Below, in pieces: positions 1-9,344 of a DNA stretch of 64,000 bases. This DNA comes from Marinicella algicola. Its GTDB lineage: Bacteria > Pseudomonadota > Gammaproteobacteria > Xanthomonadales > Marinicellaceae. The DNA is taken from positions 1-64,000 of the forward strand of contig NZ_JAQOMR010000002.1 of NCBI RefSeq assembly GCF_028401385.1, in the 5' to 3' direction. Position 1 is the stretch's first letter, and each line of letters opens with the position of its first letter. Below the pieces are notes generated by a model that did not search any database, had not been told where the DNA came from, and was given only the letters and a program-made list of their open reading frames with translations. A program made the translations under genes and the position numbers.

Positions 1-196
1 CGATGTAGTTGTGCAACGAGAAGACATGGGGAATGAAGCTGCGCCATGACCCCATCTCGATGACGATCGCCTCCTCGTCTGGATTGAGGCTGATGGTCAG
101 CGCCATCATCAGCGGCAAAAGAACGCCGAGCGCCATGATGATGGCGAAAACGATCGTCAGGCGGGGCGGCGACATACCGGCTTGTGATCTGGCCAC
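1..196 (-). CDS. Carbohydrate ABC transporter permease, MalG-like (partial)
   Basis: Inner-membrane permease of a CUT1 sugar importer, cut by the left edge of the window so only about 65 N-terminal residues are visible. The GTG start lies three bases after the stop of the MalF-like permease, the tight spacing usual for such permease pairs. The piece has a short N-terminus, one hydrophobic segment at about residues 13-32, then an acidic periplasmic stretch (LNPDEEAIV), as at the start of MalG-type proteins. The EAA loop that would contact the ATPase is outside the window. The family call rests on position and this N-terminal pattern. Confidence 0.75.
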   Translation of the reverse strand, partial: MARSQAGMSPPRLTIVFAIIMALGVLLPLMMALTISLNPDEEAIVIEMGSWRSFIPHVFSLHNYI

Positions 197-198
197 CG

Positions 199-1085
199 CT
201 AGACCTCCGATTCATTCTTGAAGAGCCGGCGCTGCAGAAGAGTAAGCGCAGTGACGGCAAGGAAGAAGATGACGGCAACGGCGGAGGCGTAGCCAATCTT
301 CTGGCTGGCGAAGCCCTCCTTGTAGAGATAGTAGATGATGGTCGTCGTCGCGCCGTTGGGACCGCCACGTGTGAGAATCGACACCTGGGTGAAAAGCTTC
401 AGGGCGCCGATCGTGGTGATGATCAGGAGGAAGATGTTGACATTGCGCAGGCCCGGCCAGGTGACATTGCGAAACCGCTGCCAGGGGTTGCGCCATCAAC
501 CCTTGCTGCCTCGTAAAGCTCGGGCGAGATGTCCTGAAGACCCGCCAGATAGATCAGCATCTGATAGGGAAAGGTTGCCCAGGCAGACAGGACCACGACC
601 GAGACCATGGCCGTCGAGGAGCTGCCGAGCCAGTCGATATAGGCGCCGGGACCGGCGACCAGCTGATAGACTGCGTTGAGCGCTCCGTTCGGGATGCGGT
701 AGATGACTGCCCAGATGGCGACAACCACCGTCATGGGAAGCAAAAGCGGCAGAATGGCAATCGCGCGGAAGGCCGAGCGGAACGGAATTTTTGCATTTAG
801 GATCAGCGCGGTGCCAAGCGAAACGACAAGCTGCAGCGGAACCACCAGACACGAAAACAGGATGGTGTTCGTCACCGCCTGCCAGAAGTCGTCGTCGGTC
901 AAGATCCGCTCATAATTGCGAAGACCGATGAACCGCGTCGGAATCGGTCGTGGAACCAGGTGCTGATCCGTGAATGAAAACCAGAATGAGAGCGCAAAGG
1001 GCAGTGCGAAAAGCAGGCCGAGCGCCAATATTGCGGGTGACAGCATCGCATATTGCTGCAGCCGCGACTTTTTCCGAATGTTCAT
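199..1085 (-). CDS. Sugar ABC transporter permease, MalF-like (one frameshift)
   Basis: First permease of the CUT1 importer, about 295 residues when corrected. ATG chosen at 1085 (MNIRKKSRLQ) because GGAG sits 8 bases upstream; an in-frame ATG at 1157 has no such site. Hydrophobic segments fit the six-helix MalF fold and the EAA-loop region EAARVDGATP is present near residue 200. The frame breaks inside that loop, in the run at 484-487: adding one base restores PWQRFRNVTWPGL and the rest of the protein (IGALKLFTQVSILTRGGPNG to KNESEV). I read this as a lost homopolymer base, not a dead gene. Same operon as the binding protein upstream and MalG downstream. Confidence 0.85.
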
Positions 1086-1128
1086 GAACGATACTCCACG
1101 CAGGTATACCGCGTTGTAAACCTGTTCT

Positions 1129-1150
1129 GGCGGCGCCTGCAGGCGCCGCC
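1129..1150 (-). other. Intercistronic stem-loop after the sugar-binding-protein gene
   Basis: Perfect 9-bp inverted repeat (GGCGGCGCC / GGCGCCGCC) with the 4-base loop TGCA, between the binding-protein stop and the MalF start. There is no T-run after it on the transcribed strand, so it is more likely an mRNA-stabilising hairpin, which keeps the binding-protein message in excess, than a terminator. Confidence 0.6.
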
Positions 1151-1169
1151 CACGCAAACCAGTCAGGGT

Positions 1170-2441
1170 TTAACGGCCAAAGGGAGGATAGCCAGCATTG
1201 TCCTCGATATCTTCGTCGATCGTTTCGGCGGCGTTATCGAGTTCGTCACGCACGTCGGCCTTGCCGGTCATGATGTGATCGACCGCGTTGGCGAAGGCTG
1301 ACGTAATGACAGGGTAAGCCGGGTGCACCGGCCGGACCATCGTGCAGCAATTGGCAACGTCCACGAAGAGCGCGCCCTTACCTTCGGACGAATAGAGCTT
1401 CGAAAACGACACGGCGGAAGAGCGTGCGGGGATGTAGCCGGTGATATCGGCATAAAGGCCGACCTGTTCGCGCGACATGGAGAAATTCAGGAAGCTTGAA
1501 ATGGCATTGAGCTTGGTTGACGAAGCGGGAACCGCCCAGCCAAATCCGCCATTCGAACTAACGGGGCCTTTGTCACCGAAAGAGGGCGGCGGTATCAATA
1601 CGAGGTCATCGCCCAGCCCTTTTTCATGCGTCGACCACATCCAGTTGCCAACCCATGCGAGCGCCGCTGTCTTCTCGCCATAGAATTTGTTGTCGCCTGC
1701 CGACGCCGGCACGATATAGCCCTTGTTGACCCAGTCGGAAAGGCGCTCCATGATCGCGACATTCGCGTCGGAATTCATCGTTCCGTCGGCCACCCAGGTC
1801 TCGCGGTCGATGACGTCGCCGCCGTTTGATTCCAGGAAGGGCAGCCAGCCATAGGTCAGCCACTCGCCGACGCCGTCGCTCAGCTTCATGTCGAGCGGCC
1901 ATTCGACGGCGGGCAGCGCCTTCAACTTTGCAAGCACGTCCTCAAGTTGATCGGCCGTCCACGCATCGTCGACGGAGGTCGGGATTTCGATACCGGCCTC
2001 TTCCAGGAGCTTCCTGTTGCCCCATAGGACCTCGGAACTGTCATAGGGGCCAACCTGGTAAAGCTTGCCATCGGGACCGTATGTTCCCTGTGCCAGAATG
2101 CCCGGCAAAAGATCCTTCTTAATTTCGGGATCGAGAAGATCATCGATCGGCTGCAGCGTGCCGGTCCAGACGAGGCTGGCCATGTTCGGGCCGTCCACCA
2201 GCATTACGTCCGGCAGGTCGCCCGAAAGCGTCGCGGCCTGAATGGCCTGAGTGTAACCCGGGATCGGCACGACATCGACCGTGTTTTCGCTTTGCGAGGC
2301 ATTGTACTTTTCCTCAAGTTGCGCGAAATACGGCTTCTCGGAATCGCCGTTGATGACCCAAACCGTGAGGCTTTCCGCCCGTGCCGTGGCCGAGAAGCTC
2401 ACGACAGCCGTTCCGATCAGGAATAGAGTTTTCAATTTCAT
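1170..2441 (-). CDS. Sugar ABC transporter substrate-binding protein
   Basis: Extracellular solute-binding protein of family 1 (MalE/UgpB-like), 423 residues, delivering a sugar or oligosaccharide to the adjacent MalF/MalG permeases. ATG at 2441 has GGGAGG 8 bases upstream and opens a classical signal peptide (MKLKTLFLIGTAVVSFSATARA, cleavage after ARA near residue 22). Family features include LTVWVINGDSEKPYF at the start of the mature protein, DLPDVMLVDGPN near residue 80 and the GFGWAVPASS stretch in the C-terminal lobe. A longer reading from 2558 lacks a signal peptide and was not used. The ligand cannot be read from sequence. The upstream LacI regulator suggests substrate induction. Confidence 0.88.
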   Translation of the reverse strand: MKLKTLFLIGTAVVSFSATARAESLTVWVINGDSEKPYFAQLEEKYNASQSENTVDVVPIPGYTQAIQAATLSGDLPDVMLVDGPNMASLVWTGTLQPIDDLLDPEIKKDLLPGILAQGTYGPDGKLYQVGPYDSSEVLWGNRKLLEEAGIEIPTSVDDAWTADQLEDVLAKLKALPAVEWPLDMKLSDGVGEWLTYGWLPFLESNGGDVIDRETWVADGTMNSDANVAIMERLSDWVNKGYIVPASAGDNKFYGEKTAALAWVGNWMWSTHEKGLGDDLVLIPPPSFGDKGPVSSNGGFGWAVPASSTKLNAISSFLNFSMSREQVGLYADITGYIPARSSAVSFSKLYSSEGKGALFVDVANCCTMVRPVHPAYPVITSAFANAVDHIMTGKADVRDELDNAAETIDEDIEDNAGYPPFGR

Positions 2442-2547
2442 TTCAGTCCTCCCAGTATGGTTGATGCGGGCCCGCTGCGGCCTCCGTTTCGACGCAATCG
2501 AGCTTGATCGCGCCCAATATCGCGCCCAACATGGATTGTCGTGACGC

Positions 2548-2589
2548 AAATGTCTCACGTTGTCAATTCAAAAATGTCTCACGTTGTCA
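2548..2589. repeat. Tandem 18-bp direct repeat (period 24)
   Basis: The 18-mer aaatgtctcacgttgtca occurs at 2548-2565 and again, identical, at 2572-2589. Closely spaced repeats of this kind are found at the ends of IS21-family and some other insertion sequences, but no transposase lies next to this copy. It sits between the LacI gene stop and the binding-protein promoter, so it may be the scar of a lost element. A regulatory role is also possible. Confidence 0.5.
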
Positions 2590-2642
2590 TTTTGAGTTCG
2601 CGCCAAGACGTCCTTCAGCGCGTGTCGATCCATGCATTGAAG

Positions 2643-3631
2643 TCAGAAAGAGTTTCGGTTGATAAAGCGTCCGCTGACAAGTCGGACCATCGGGTGCGGT
2701 GGCTGCATGTCGCATGCGATCTCCATCGCGGTACGACCCATTTCATAATAGGGGAGCTGCATCGTCGAGAGTTTCGGTCTCAGCATCTCGGCGATGGGGG
2801 CCTGATTGTCGAAACTGGCGACGCCGATATCCTGCCCGACACTAAAACCCGCATCAGCAATCGCGAAATAGAGTTGCATCGCGAGAATGTCCTGTCCGCA
2901 AACGATAATGTCGGGCCGCTCACCCGCCTCAAGAATCTGCTTCAGAAGGTCTTCAACGATAAACCGATGCTCGCCATCACGGAAGACCACGGCCGGGCGG
3001 ACGCGATGCGATAGGTCGAGGCCGTGCGCCTGCCCCTCGTCGATGTAGCCCTTCCGGCGCAAGCCAGCCGCGCAGATCTCCTCGGAAAGATTGAAGAAAT
3101 AGGGGCGTTTGTATCCCTTGGCGAAGACCTCTCTCATCAACAGGCGTGCCAGACCGTAATCATCGGGAAGAACGGTCGGGACGTCGGGTCTGGAGCTGAA
3201 ACAGTTGAGCAGAATGCTGCGTTCCGCCTTGGGCGGCATTGCAAGCTCCCGGTGATAGATGGTCGCATAGATGACGGCTTCGGCCCTGAACTGGGCAAGC
3301 TGAGCTTCCGCATGGGCGCCGTCATCCTTTCCGGGAAGGATGTTGAAGAGCATCATTTGCTTGCCGAGCGACCAGGCAACATCCTGCGCGCCCCGGATAA
3401 GGTCAATCGAGGAATTCGACATGGCCACGCCGTCGGCGACAAAGCCGATGATGCCGCTTTTCTTGGCCCGCATGAGCTTGGCGGCGACGCTCGGCTGATA
3501 CCCCATCTGCCGGAAGACCTTTCGACACGCGCACGTGTCTCGGGTCTGACCAGCGGGTCATCGTTCAGCACCCGAGATACGGTCTTGAGCGAGACACCGG
3601 CAGCTTTGGCAATATCGCGTTGTGTTTTCAT
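2643..3631 (-). CDS. LacI-family transcriptional regulator (one frameshift)
   Basis: Sugar-responsive repressor, about 329 residues after correction. Residues 1-60 hold the LacI helix-turn-helix and hinge (TQRDIAKAAGVSLKTVSRVL, then LVRPETRARVERV). The rest is the periplasmic-binding-protein-like sensor domain (GIIGFVADGVAMSNSS, VASFDNQAPIAEMLRPKLST). The frame breaks at 3518-3519: one extra G on the coding strand restores VERVFRQMGYQPSVAAKLM. Placed directly upstream of the CUT1 binding-protein and permease genes on the same strand, it is most likely their local repressor. A LacI-type half-symmetric site lies about 100 bases before its start. Confidence 0.88.
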
Positions 3632-3733
3632 GGCCGCAATTTTTCACACAACGCGACAGGAGTGAAGCGACCAGCGAAAATACCAGTGCGAAACTACGAT
3701 CGTAAACTCGTAACTTCACCAAAATAACGCATT

Positions 3734-3745
3734 CGAAACGCTTCG
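3734..3745. promoter_or_regulatory. Candidate LacI-family operator
   Basis: CGAAACGCTTCG is a near-palindrome with the central CG typical of LacI/GalR operators. It lies about 100 bases upstream of the LacI-family gene, where an autoregulatory site would be expected. Only one copy was found and no second copy precedes the binding-protein gene, so this is tentative. Confidence 0.3.
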
Positions 3746-3850
3746 GGGCGACCTTTCTATCGTCTTTTAGGTGTCTGCGGAACAGTCTTGACTGACGCGG
3801 CAGTATCTCGACGCCGATGCTGAGCCGTTTTGCTTGACAACCCCGTCAGG

Positions 3851-4629
3851 TCAGGACGCGGGTTCCAGTTCCGTCGGCTCCCTAGCGCCGGTCATGAAGG
3901 CAACAGCGTCCGACATGGTGTGATCCTTCGGGTCGATGACGCAGAGCCGCCGGCCGAGGCGATGGACATGGATGCGATCGGCCACCTCGAAGACATGCGG
4001 CATGTTGTGCGAGATCAGGATGATCGGAATGCCGCGCGATCTGACATCGAGGATCAGCTCCAGCACCCGGCGCGATTCCTTGACCCCGAGCGCGGCCGTC
4101 GGCTCGTCGAGAATGATCACCCTGGAGCCAAAGGCTGCCGCCCGCGCCACCGCAACCCCTGTCGCTGCCCGCCCGAAAGGGTTTCCACCGCCTGATTGAT
4201 GTTCTGGATAGTCATCAAGCCAAGATCGTTCAGCTTTTCGCGAGCGATCCGCTCCATCGCCGGCCGGTCGAGCTGGCGGAACACCTTGCCCATGATGCCG
4301 GGTTTGCGCAATTCGCGTCCCATGAACATATTGTCGGCGATCGACAGCGCCGGCGACATGGCAAGCGTCTGGTAGACTGTCTCGATACCGGACTCGCGAG
4401 CATCGTTGGGCGCGGTGAAGTTAAGGCGCCTACCATCCATGTGGATTTCGCCTGAATCCGGCAGTACCGCGCCGGATATGGCCTTGATCAGCGTCGACTT
4501 GCCGGCGCCATTATCGCCGATCACCGCCAGGATTTCGCCCGGCATGAGGTCGAAATCGCAGTGATCGAGCGCCGTCACCTTGCCATAACGCTTGACGAGA
4601 TTGCGAGCCTTCAAAAGCGGTTCGGTCAT
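3851..4629 (-). CDS. frcA: Fructose ABC transporter ATP-binding protein FrcA (one frameshift)
   Basis: ATPase of the Frc importer, about 259 residues corrected, the length expected for single-domain FrcA. Walker A GDNGAGKSTLIKAISG lies at about residues 36-51, signature LSGGQRQ near 146 and Walker B VIILDEPTAALG after it. The frame breaks in the run at 4156-4159, immediately after the signature motif; one more G on the coding strand gives GGQRQGVAVARAAAFGS. ATG at 4629 overlaps the frcC stop in an ATGA. A longer reading from 4704 runs back into frcC and was rejected. The C-terminus reaches 3851 (MTGAREPTELEPAS). Membership in the Frc family is inferred from FrcB and FrcC alongside. Confidence 0.88.
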
Positions 4630-5699
4630 AGCGATACCTTTCTGATCCACTGATCGAGAGCAACGGCGGCGATGATCAGCAGGCCGATCAACAGGTAGGT
4701 CCATTGGGCATCCGCGCCCATCAGCCTGAGGCCCAGCGTGAAAACGCCGACAATCAGCGCGCCGAACAGTGTGCCGAGCACCGAGCCGCGCCCGCCGAAG
4801 AGCGAGATGCCGCCGATCACCACGGCGGTGATGGATTCGATATTGCTCAGCTGGCCCGATGTCGGCGAGACCGAGCCGATCCGCCCGATCAGGGCCCAGC
4901 CGGCAAAGGCGCAGATGAGGCCGGACAGCACATAGACCGAGATCAGCGTGCGCCTGACATTGACGCCGGCAAGCTCCGCGGCTTCGGGATCGTCGCCGAC
5001 AGCATAGACATGGCGGCCCCAGGCCGTCTGGCGCAGGACATAGGCAAGAACCATCACCAGCACGATCATGAAGATCACACCATAGGTGAAGATTGCACCA
5101 CCCACTGAAATCTTGTTGCCGAAGAACTGCAGCAGCGGCGCCTCAGCCTCGATATCCTGGGCGCGTATGGTTTCATTGGCCGAATAGAGAAAATTCGTCG
5201 CCAGCGCGATCTGCCACATGCCGAGCGTGACGATGAAGGGCGGCAGTTTGACGCGCGCAACCAGGAACCCGTTGATGAAGCCAACCGCCGCGCCGCAGGC
5301 AAGCCCGCAGACAATGGCCGCGGAGGGTGGAAGACCGTAGCGGAACGTGAACTGTCCCATGATCACGGAGCTCAAAACCATGATCGCGCCAACGGAGAGA
5401 TCTATGCCCGCTGTCAGGATGACAAGACTTTGCGCGGCCGCGACAATACCGATAATCTGGACTTGCTGCAGGATCAGTGTCAGCGCGAAGGGTGAGAAGA
5501 ATTTCGACCCCAGCAATATACCGAAACCCGCGATCGACAATAGAAGCACGATAAGCGGCACCAGTGCCGGGGTCTTGTGCAGGGCATGCTGGAGCTTGTC
5601 GATCAGCCACTCCGGCTCCTGCTCGAATTCAGCGACGTTGGTGGGGCTTTGCGTCAGCCCGGATTCATAGTCATCCCGCCGTGCCGTCGGTTCCTGCAT
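4626..5699 (-). CDS. frcC: Fructose ABC transporter permease FrcC
   Basis: Membrane permease of the ribose/fructose type (CUT2), 357 residues. ATG at 5699 (MQEPTARRDD) has GGGAG 9 bases upstream; an in-frame GTG at 5708 lacks a ribosome-binding site. A hydrophilic N-terminus of about 45 residues precedes eight to ten hydrophobic segments. Family motifs are LTAGIDLSVGAIMVLSSV near residue 97 and VVIGGISLFGGRGSVLGT near 290. The arrangement frcB-frcC-frcA matches the Sinorhizobium meliloti fructose, mannose and ribose importer. The stop overlaps frcA by four bases, implying translational coupling. Confidence 0.9.
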   Translation of the reverse strand: MQEPTARRDDYESGLTQSPTNVAEFEQEPEWLIDKLQHALHKTPALVPLIVLLLSIAGFGILLGSKFFSPFALTLILQQVQIIGIVAAAQSLVILTAGIDLSVGAIMVLSSVIMGQFTFRYGLPPSAAIVCGLACGAAVGFINGFLVARVKLPPFIVTLGMWQIALATNFLYSANETIRAQDIEAEAPLLQFFGNKISVGGAIFTYGVIFMIVLVMVLAYVLRQTAWGRHVYAVGDDPEAAELAGVNVRRTLISVYVLSGLICAFAGWALIGRIGSVSPTSGQLSNIESITAVVIGGISLFGGRGSVLGTLFGALIVGVFTLGLRLMGADAQWTYLLIGLLIIAAVALDQWIRKVSL

Positions 5700-5772
5700 G
5701 TTTCTCACTCCCGAATGTCTCCAGGCAAGGCAATCGATCGATCCGCTCCGTCAGCCTGGCTTTCGAAAAAGG

Positions 5773-5791
5773 GAGGCCGGGTCACGGCCTC
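5773..5791 (-). terminator. Attenuating stem-loop between frcB and frcC
   Basis: GAGGCC / GGCCTC hairpin with a 7-base loop. On the transcribed strand it is followed by CC and five T residues. It lies between the frcB stop and the frcC start and could partly terminate transcription, giving more binding protein than permease. Confidence 0.55.
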
Positions 5792-5815
5792 TCCGAAGGG
5801 GCAGAACAACAGGCA

Positions 5816-6850
5816 TCAGCCCCAGCAGAGCTTCATGCCCTCTGCGGCGGAGATCGACTCCACGCCGTCAACCGGATGATCGGTCACCAGGGCAACACCG
5901 GTATCGAAAAAGTTCTTGCCTTCGGTCAGCATCGGCTTCGATCCGTCGGCGGCGAACTCAGCGATTGCCTCAATGCCTTTCGAGGCCATCAGCAGCGGAT
6001 ATTGCTGAGATGTGGCGCCGATGATGCCATCGGCAACGTTCTGAACACCGGGGCAGCCACCATCGACCGAGACGATCATGACGTCGTTTTCACGGCCGAT
6101 GGATTTCAGCGCCTGATAGGCACCGGCCGCGGCCGGCTCGTTGATCGTGTAGACGACGTTGATCATCGGATCCTTGGCAAGCAGGTTTTCCATGGCGCGT
6201 TGTCCACCCTCTTCATTGCCGGCCGTCACATCATTGCCGACGATGCGCGGATCGGTTTCGTCTCCCCAGCGGTTGGGGTCGCCCAGATCAATGCCGAAGC
6301 CCTGCAGGAAACCCTGGTCGCGCATGACATCAACCGAAGGCTGGCTAACGCCGAGGTCGAGCATGGCGATCTTCGCATTGGCGGCCTCGTCGCCGAGCCT
6401 TGCGGCGGCCCAGGCGCCAATCAGTTCACCGGCCCTGAAATTGTCGGTGGCGAAGGTCGCGTCGGCTGCGTCGATCGGCTCCAGCGAGGTATCGAGCGCA
6501 ATGACGAGGATGCCGGCATTGCGGGCCTGCTCGACCGAGGGAACGATCGCTGAACTGTCTGATGGCGTGATCAGGATGCCCTTGGCGCCATCGGCGATGC
6601 AGGTTTCGACAGCCTGAACCTGGGTTTCGTGATCGCCGTCAATCTTGCCCGCAAAGGTCTTCAGCTCGATGCCGAGTTCCTTTGCCTTGGCGACAGCACC
6701 TTCCTTCATCTTGACGAAGAACGGGTTGGTATCGGTCTTGGTGATCAGGCAGGCTGAGGTGTCGGCGGCCTGCGTGTTTCCGGCCAGTGCGGCCACGCCA
6801 AGTGCCGTTGCACAATAAAGGGCGCGCGCATTGAGTTTGTCGAATGTCAT
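5816..6850 (-). CDS. frcB: Fructose ABC transporter substrate-binding protein FrcB
   Basis: Periplasmic sugar-binding protein, 344 residues. ATG at 6850 has GGGAGGAG upstream and opens a signal peptide ([20 protein letters not shown], cleavage near NTQA). The mature protein follows the known FrcB pattern closely from memory: [85 protein letters not shown], and a C-terminus ending MKLCWG. It belongs to the periplasmic-binding-protein type 1 (ribose/fructose) fold. First gene of the frcBCA operon, divergent from frcR, with an inverted repeat in the shared intergenic region. Confidence 0.93.
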   Translation of the reverse strand: MTFDKLNARALYCATALGVAALAGNTQAADTSACLITKTDTNPFFVKMKEGAVAKAKELGIELKTFAGKIDGDHETQVQAVETCIADGAKGILITPSDSSAIVPSVEQARNAGILVIALDTSLEPIDAADATFATDNFRAGELIGAWAAARLGDEAANAKIAMLDLGVSQPSVDVMRDQGFLQGFGIDLGDPNRWGDETDPRIVGNDVTAGNEEGGQRAMENLLAKDPMINVVYTINEPAAAGAYQALKSIGRENDVMIVSVDGGCPGVQNVADGIIGATSQQYPLLMASKGIEAIAEFAADGSKPMLTEGKNFFDTGVALVTDHPVDGVESISAAEGMKLCWG

Positions 6851-6957
6851 GAAATTTCTCCTCCCTTGACCAGCAGGCTCTCCCAAGCCTGCATGAACTG
6901 CGGCAAGCGCCGCGATGACCATAGGAAGCACGATGGGGATGCCTTTTGTCAAGATAT

Positions 6958-6974
6958 TAAATCACTCCGATTTA
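6958..6974. promoter_or_regulatory. Candidate FrcR operator in the frcB-frcR divergent region
   Basis: TAAATC-ACTCC-GATTTA is a perfect 6-bp inverted repeat with a 5-base spacer, in an AT-rich patch of the 276-bp gap between the divergent frcB and frcR genes. AT-rich symmetric sites are usual for ROK-family repressors such as NagC, Mlc and XylR. The role is inferred from position and symmetry. Confidence 0.45.
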
Positions 6975-7126
6975 TTTATTATGGCCAATTTACAATCCGC
7001 AGGATATGTTGCACCTAGATCGCCGCGTCCGTTCGGTCGCACGAAGGACGCTCTAAGGTCTTGAATCTACAGAATCGTTCTATTTGAAAAGCACGATGTG
7101 CAAGGGCGGAAGATGGAGCTTGAAAC

Positions 7127-8341
7127 GTGACGACGCATTCCTTTGATGAAGGTCAGGGGTTCAAAAACCTCTCGACATCAAGAGGATCGAACCAGTCAGG
7201 TGTGCGCGCCCACAATGAGCGGCTGGTGCTTTCCACGATCCGCCGGAACGGCCCTCTGGCCAAGGCGGAGATCGCGCGCATGACCGGACTTTCGATCCAG
7301 ACAAGCGCCGTGATCGTACGCTCTCTGGAGCAGGAAGGCCTTTTGAGGCGCGGAGAGCCGGTGCGCGGCAGGATCGGCCAACCGTCCGTGCCGATGGGGC
7401 TGGCCCCTGGCGGCGCCTTTTTCTTCGGCCTCAAGATCGGCCGCCGCTCGGCCGATATCGTTCTTCTCAATTTTATCGGCGATGTTCTGGACAGCGCCCA
7501 TCTCGTCTATGACTATCCGCGTCTCGACGATATGCTGGATTTCGCCCTGCCGGCGATTGCCGGAATGCGGGCTTCGCTTCCGCAGGAGCGTCTGGCCGGT
7601 CTCGGCATTGCCATACCTTTCCGCATCTGGGATTGGGCACGCATTGCAGGCGCCCCGGCAGAACAAATGGATGAGTGGCGCGTCCGCGATATCCGTACCG
7701 AACTGGAGGCCAGTCTCGGGCTGCCGGTATACCTGCAGAATGACGCCTCGGCAGCCTGTGGCGCGGAACTGGCCTTCGGCAAGGGCCAGCGCCCGCAGGA
7801 CTTCCTGCATTTCTTCATCGGCTATTTCATCGGCGGCGGTCTGGTGCTCGACAACCGGCTTTACACCGGCCGTTCCGGCAATGCGGCGGCCCTTGGCTCC
7901 CTGCCGATTGCGCAGGCGGATGGCTCGTATCGTCAACTGGCCGACATGTCTTCGCTCTTCTTGCTGGAGAGGGCCCTGAAGAATGCCGGACAATCCAGCG
8001 AAAGCCTGTGGGGGCCGCCGGATGACTGGGTGTTGGACGAAAGCATACTGGAACCCTGGCTGGACGAAACCTGCCGGAGCCTTGCCGTTGCCATTGTCGC
8101 AGCCTGCTGTGTCGTCGATGTCGCGGCGGTGTTGATCGATGGCTGGCTGCCGGGCAACGTGCGGGCCGAGATCGTCGCGAGAACGGCAGCAATCCTCAAT
8201 CAGACCGATGCCCCCGGCATCGAGAAACCCAAGGTTCTCGAAGGCACGATCGGACCGAACGGCCGTTCGCTTGGCGCCGCCAGCCTTCCTCTTTCCGACC
8301 GCTACCTCGTCGATCTCAATGCGGTTCTGGTTGCCGGATAG
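7127..8341 (+). CDS. frcR: ROK-family transcriptional regulator FrcR
   Basis: Repressor of the ROK family, 404 residues, GTG start with GGAG 8 bases upstream. Residues 25-85 form the winged helix (NERLVLSTIRRNGPLAKAEI, then ARMTGLSIQTSAVIVRSLEQ). The remainder is a kinase-like sugar-sensing domain. The usual ROK zinc-site cysteine cluster was not seen in the expected place. A frcR gene divergent from frcBCA is the known Sinorhizobium arrangement and supports the call. It probably controls the divergent operon through the inverted repeat at 6958-6974. A sugar kinase gene (frcK), found near frc loci elsewhere, is absent, and an insertion sequence starts about 145 bases downstream. Confidence 0.88.
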   Translation: MTTHSFDEGQGFKNLSTSRGSNQSGVRAHNERLVLSTIRRNGPLAKAEIARMTGLSIQTSAVIVRSLEQEGLLRRGEPVRGRIGQPSVPMGLAPGGAFFFGLKIGRRSADIVLLNFIGDVLDSAHLVYDYPRLDDMLDFALPAIAGMRASLPQERLAGLGIAIPFRIWDWARIAGAPAEQMDEWRVRDIRTELEASLGLPVYLQNDASAACGAELAFGKGQRPQDFLHFFIGYFIGGGLVLDNRLYTGRSGNAAALGSLPIAQADGSYRQLADMSSLFLLERALKNAGQSSESLWGPPDDWVLDESILEPWLDETCRSLAVAIVAACCVVDVAAVLIDGWLPGNVRAEIVARTAAILNQTDAPGIEKPKVLEGTIGPNGRSLGAASLPLSDRYLVDLNAVLVAG

Positions 8342-8486
8342 ACAGTGCCGTCCGCGGTACACGCCGACATTCGCGACTCCGGCAAAAGGCGATCCTGCAA
8401 TGATGCTGTCGAAAGGCCTGCACCAGCCTGCTTGTTCTGCACGTCGGTTGCCACTTCGTGCACGGGCCATTGAAGGCCCGCTGTCG

Positions 8487-9294
8487 GTATTGCCAAGTTG
8501 TTTGACCCCGGTGTTTCGTCTAACGAGGCGGCATGACTTTACCGAGCACTTTCCCTCGTTTGACGGGGTTTCGTTTTCCGCGTGAAGTTGTCGCCTACGC
8601 CGTCTGGGCCTATCATCGGTTTGCTCTGAGCACGGCCGATGTGGAAGACCTTCTTGCTGAACGCGGTGTTATCGTGAGCAGGAAAACGGCTCGCTTCTGG
8701 CTCAAGCGCTTTGGCCGACATTTTGCCGATTGCATTCGCAAAGACCGGCCCAAGCCAAACGATAAGTGGCATATGGATGAGGCCGTCATCACGATCAGCG
8801 GAAAGAAATTCTGGCTATGGCGGGCCATTGACGCCGATGGTGACGTACTCGATATTCTGGTTCAAGCTCGCCGCGACACCAAGGCCGCAAAGCGCTTTTC
8901 CTCTCACCTGGTCAAGCCATTCGGTGAACCGCGTGTCGTCGTAACGGACAAGCTGCGCGGCTACATCAAGCCGATACAAAATCTGGCCCCGGATGCTGAT
9001 CATCGGGGCCACAAGAGCCTGAACAACAGAATTGAAAACGCACACCGCCAGACCAGGAAGCGAGAGAAGATCATGGGGCGGTTCAAATCGCCCCGCCAAG
9101 CACAGCGCTTCCTGTCAGCCCACGATCAGATAAATACCATCTTTCGTCCCCGTCGGAACAACCTCCCAGCCCGCTCCTGGCGACACGCCAGGACAGATGC
9201 CTTCTGCCTGTGGTCCGATTACACTGCAGAAATGACTGCTTGAAAAACAGCAGCCGCGCCGCCTTGCAACCAATCACAAACAACTTGGCAATAC
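8487..9294 (+). mobile_element. Intact IS6-family insertion sequence
   Basis: An 808-bp element bounded by the 18-bp perfect inverted repeats GTATTGCCAAGTTGTTTG (8487-8504) and its complement (9277-9294), enclosing one full-length DDE transposase. Size and layout match the IS6/IS26 family (about 0.8 kb, single ORF, short IRs). No 8-bp target duplication is seen: the flanks differ, which suggests a later recombination or deletion next to it, as is common with IS6-type replicative events. It separates frcR from a dehydrogenase gene with a damaged 5' end. Confidence 0.88.
8533..9243 (+). CDS. IS6-family transposase
   Basis: DDE transposase of 236 residues, full length for IS6. The N-terminal helix-turn-helix region (FPREVVAYAVWAYHRFALST, then ADVEDLLAERGVIVSRKTAR) is followed by the catalytic core: first Asp in KWHMDEAVI near residue 80, second Asp in VVVTDKLRGY near 139, Glu in NNRIENAHR near 171. 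The C-terminal RFKSPRQAQRFLSAHDQIN stretch is conserved in the family. No frameshift or stop. It is the only apparently functional copy among five IS6-related pieces in the window and could act in trans on relatives with matching ends. Confidence 0.92.
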   Translation: MTLPSTFPRLTGFRFPREVVAYAVWAYHRFALSTADVEDLLAERGVIVSRKTARFWLKRFGRHFADCIRKDRPKPNDKWHMDEAVITISGKKFWLWRAIDADGDVLDILVQARRDTKAAKRFSSHLVKPFGEPRVVVTDKLRGYIKPIQNLAPDADHRGHKSLNNRIENAHRQTRKREKIMGRFKSPRQAQRFLSAHDQINTIFRPRRNNLPARSWRHARTDAFCLWSDYTAEMTA

Positions 9295-9344
9295 AGCCCT
9301 GACATCATGATGAAGGCACGCGGCCCCGCCTCTGCGGCATTGCA

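Noticed and set aside
7196..8470. A 424-codon ORF antisense to frcR
   Set aside because: The plus-strand frame has a full ROK regulator with helix-turn-helix; the antisense product shows no motif.
8463..8480. CGGGCC-N6-GGCCCG hairpin as a terminator of frcR
   Set aside because: The stem is only 6 bp with no T-run; position alone is not enough.
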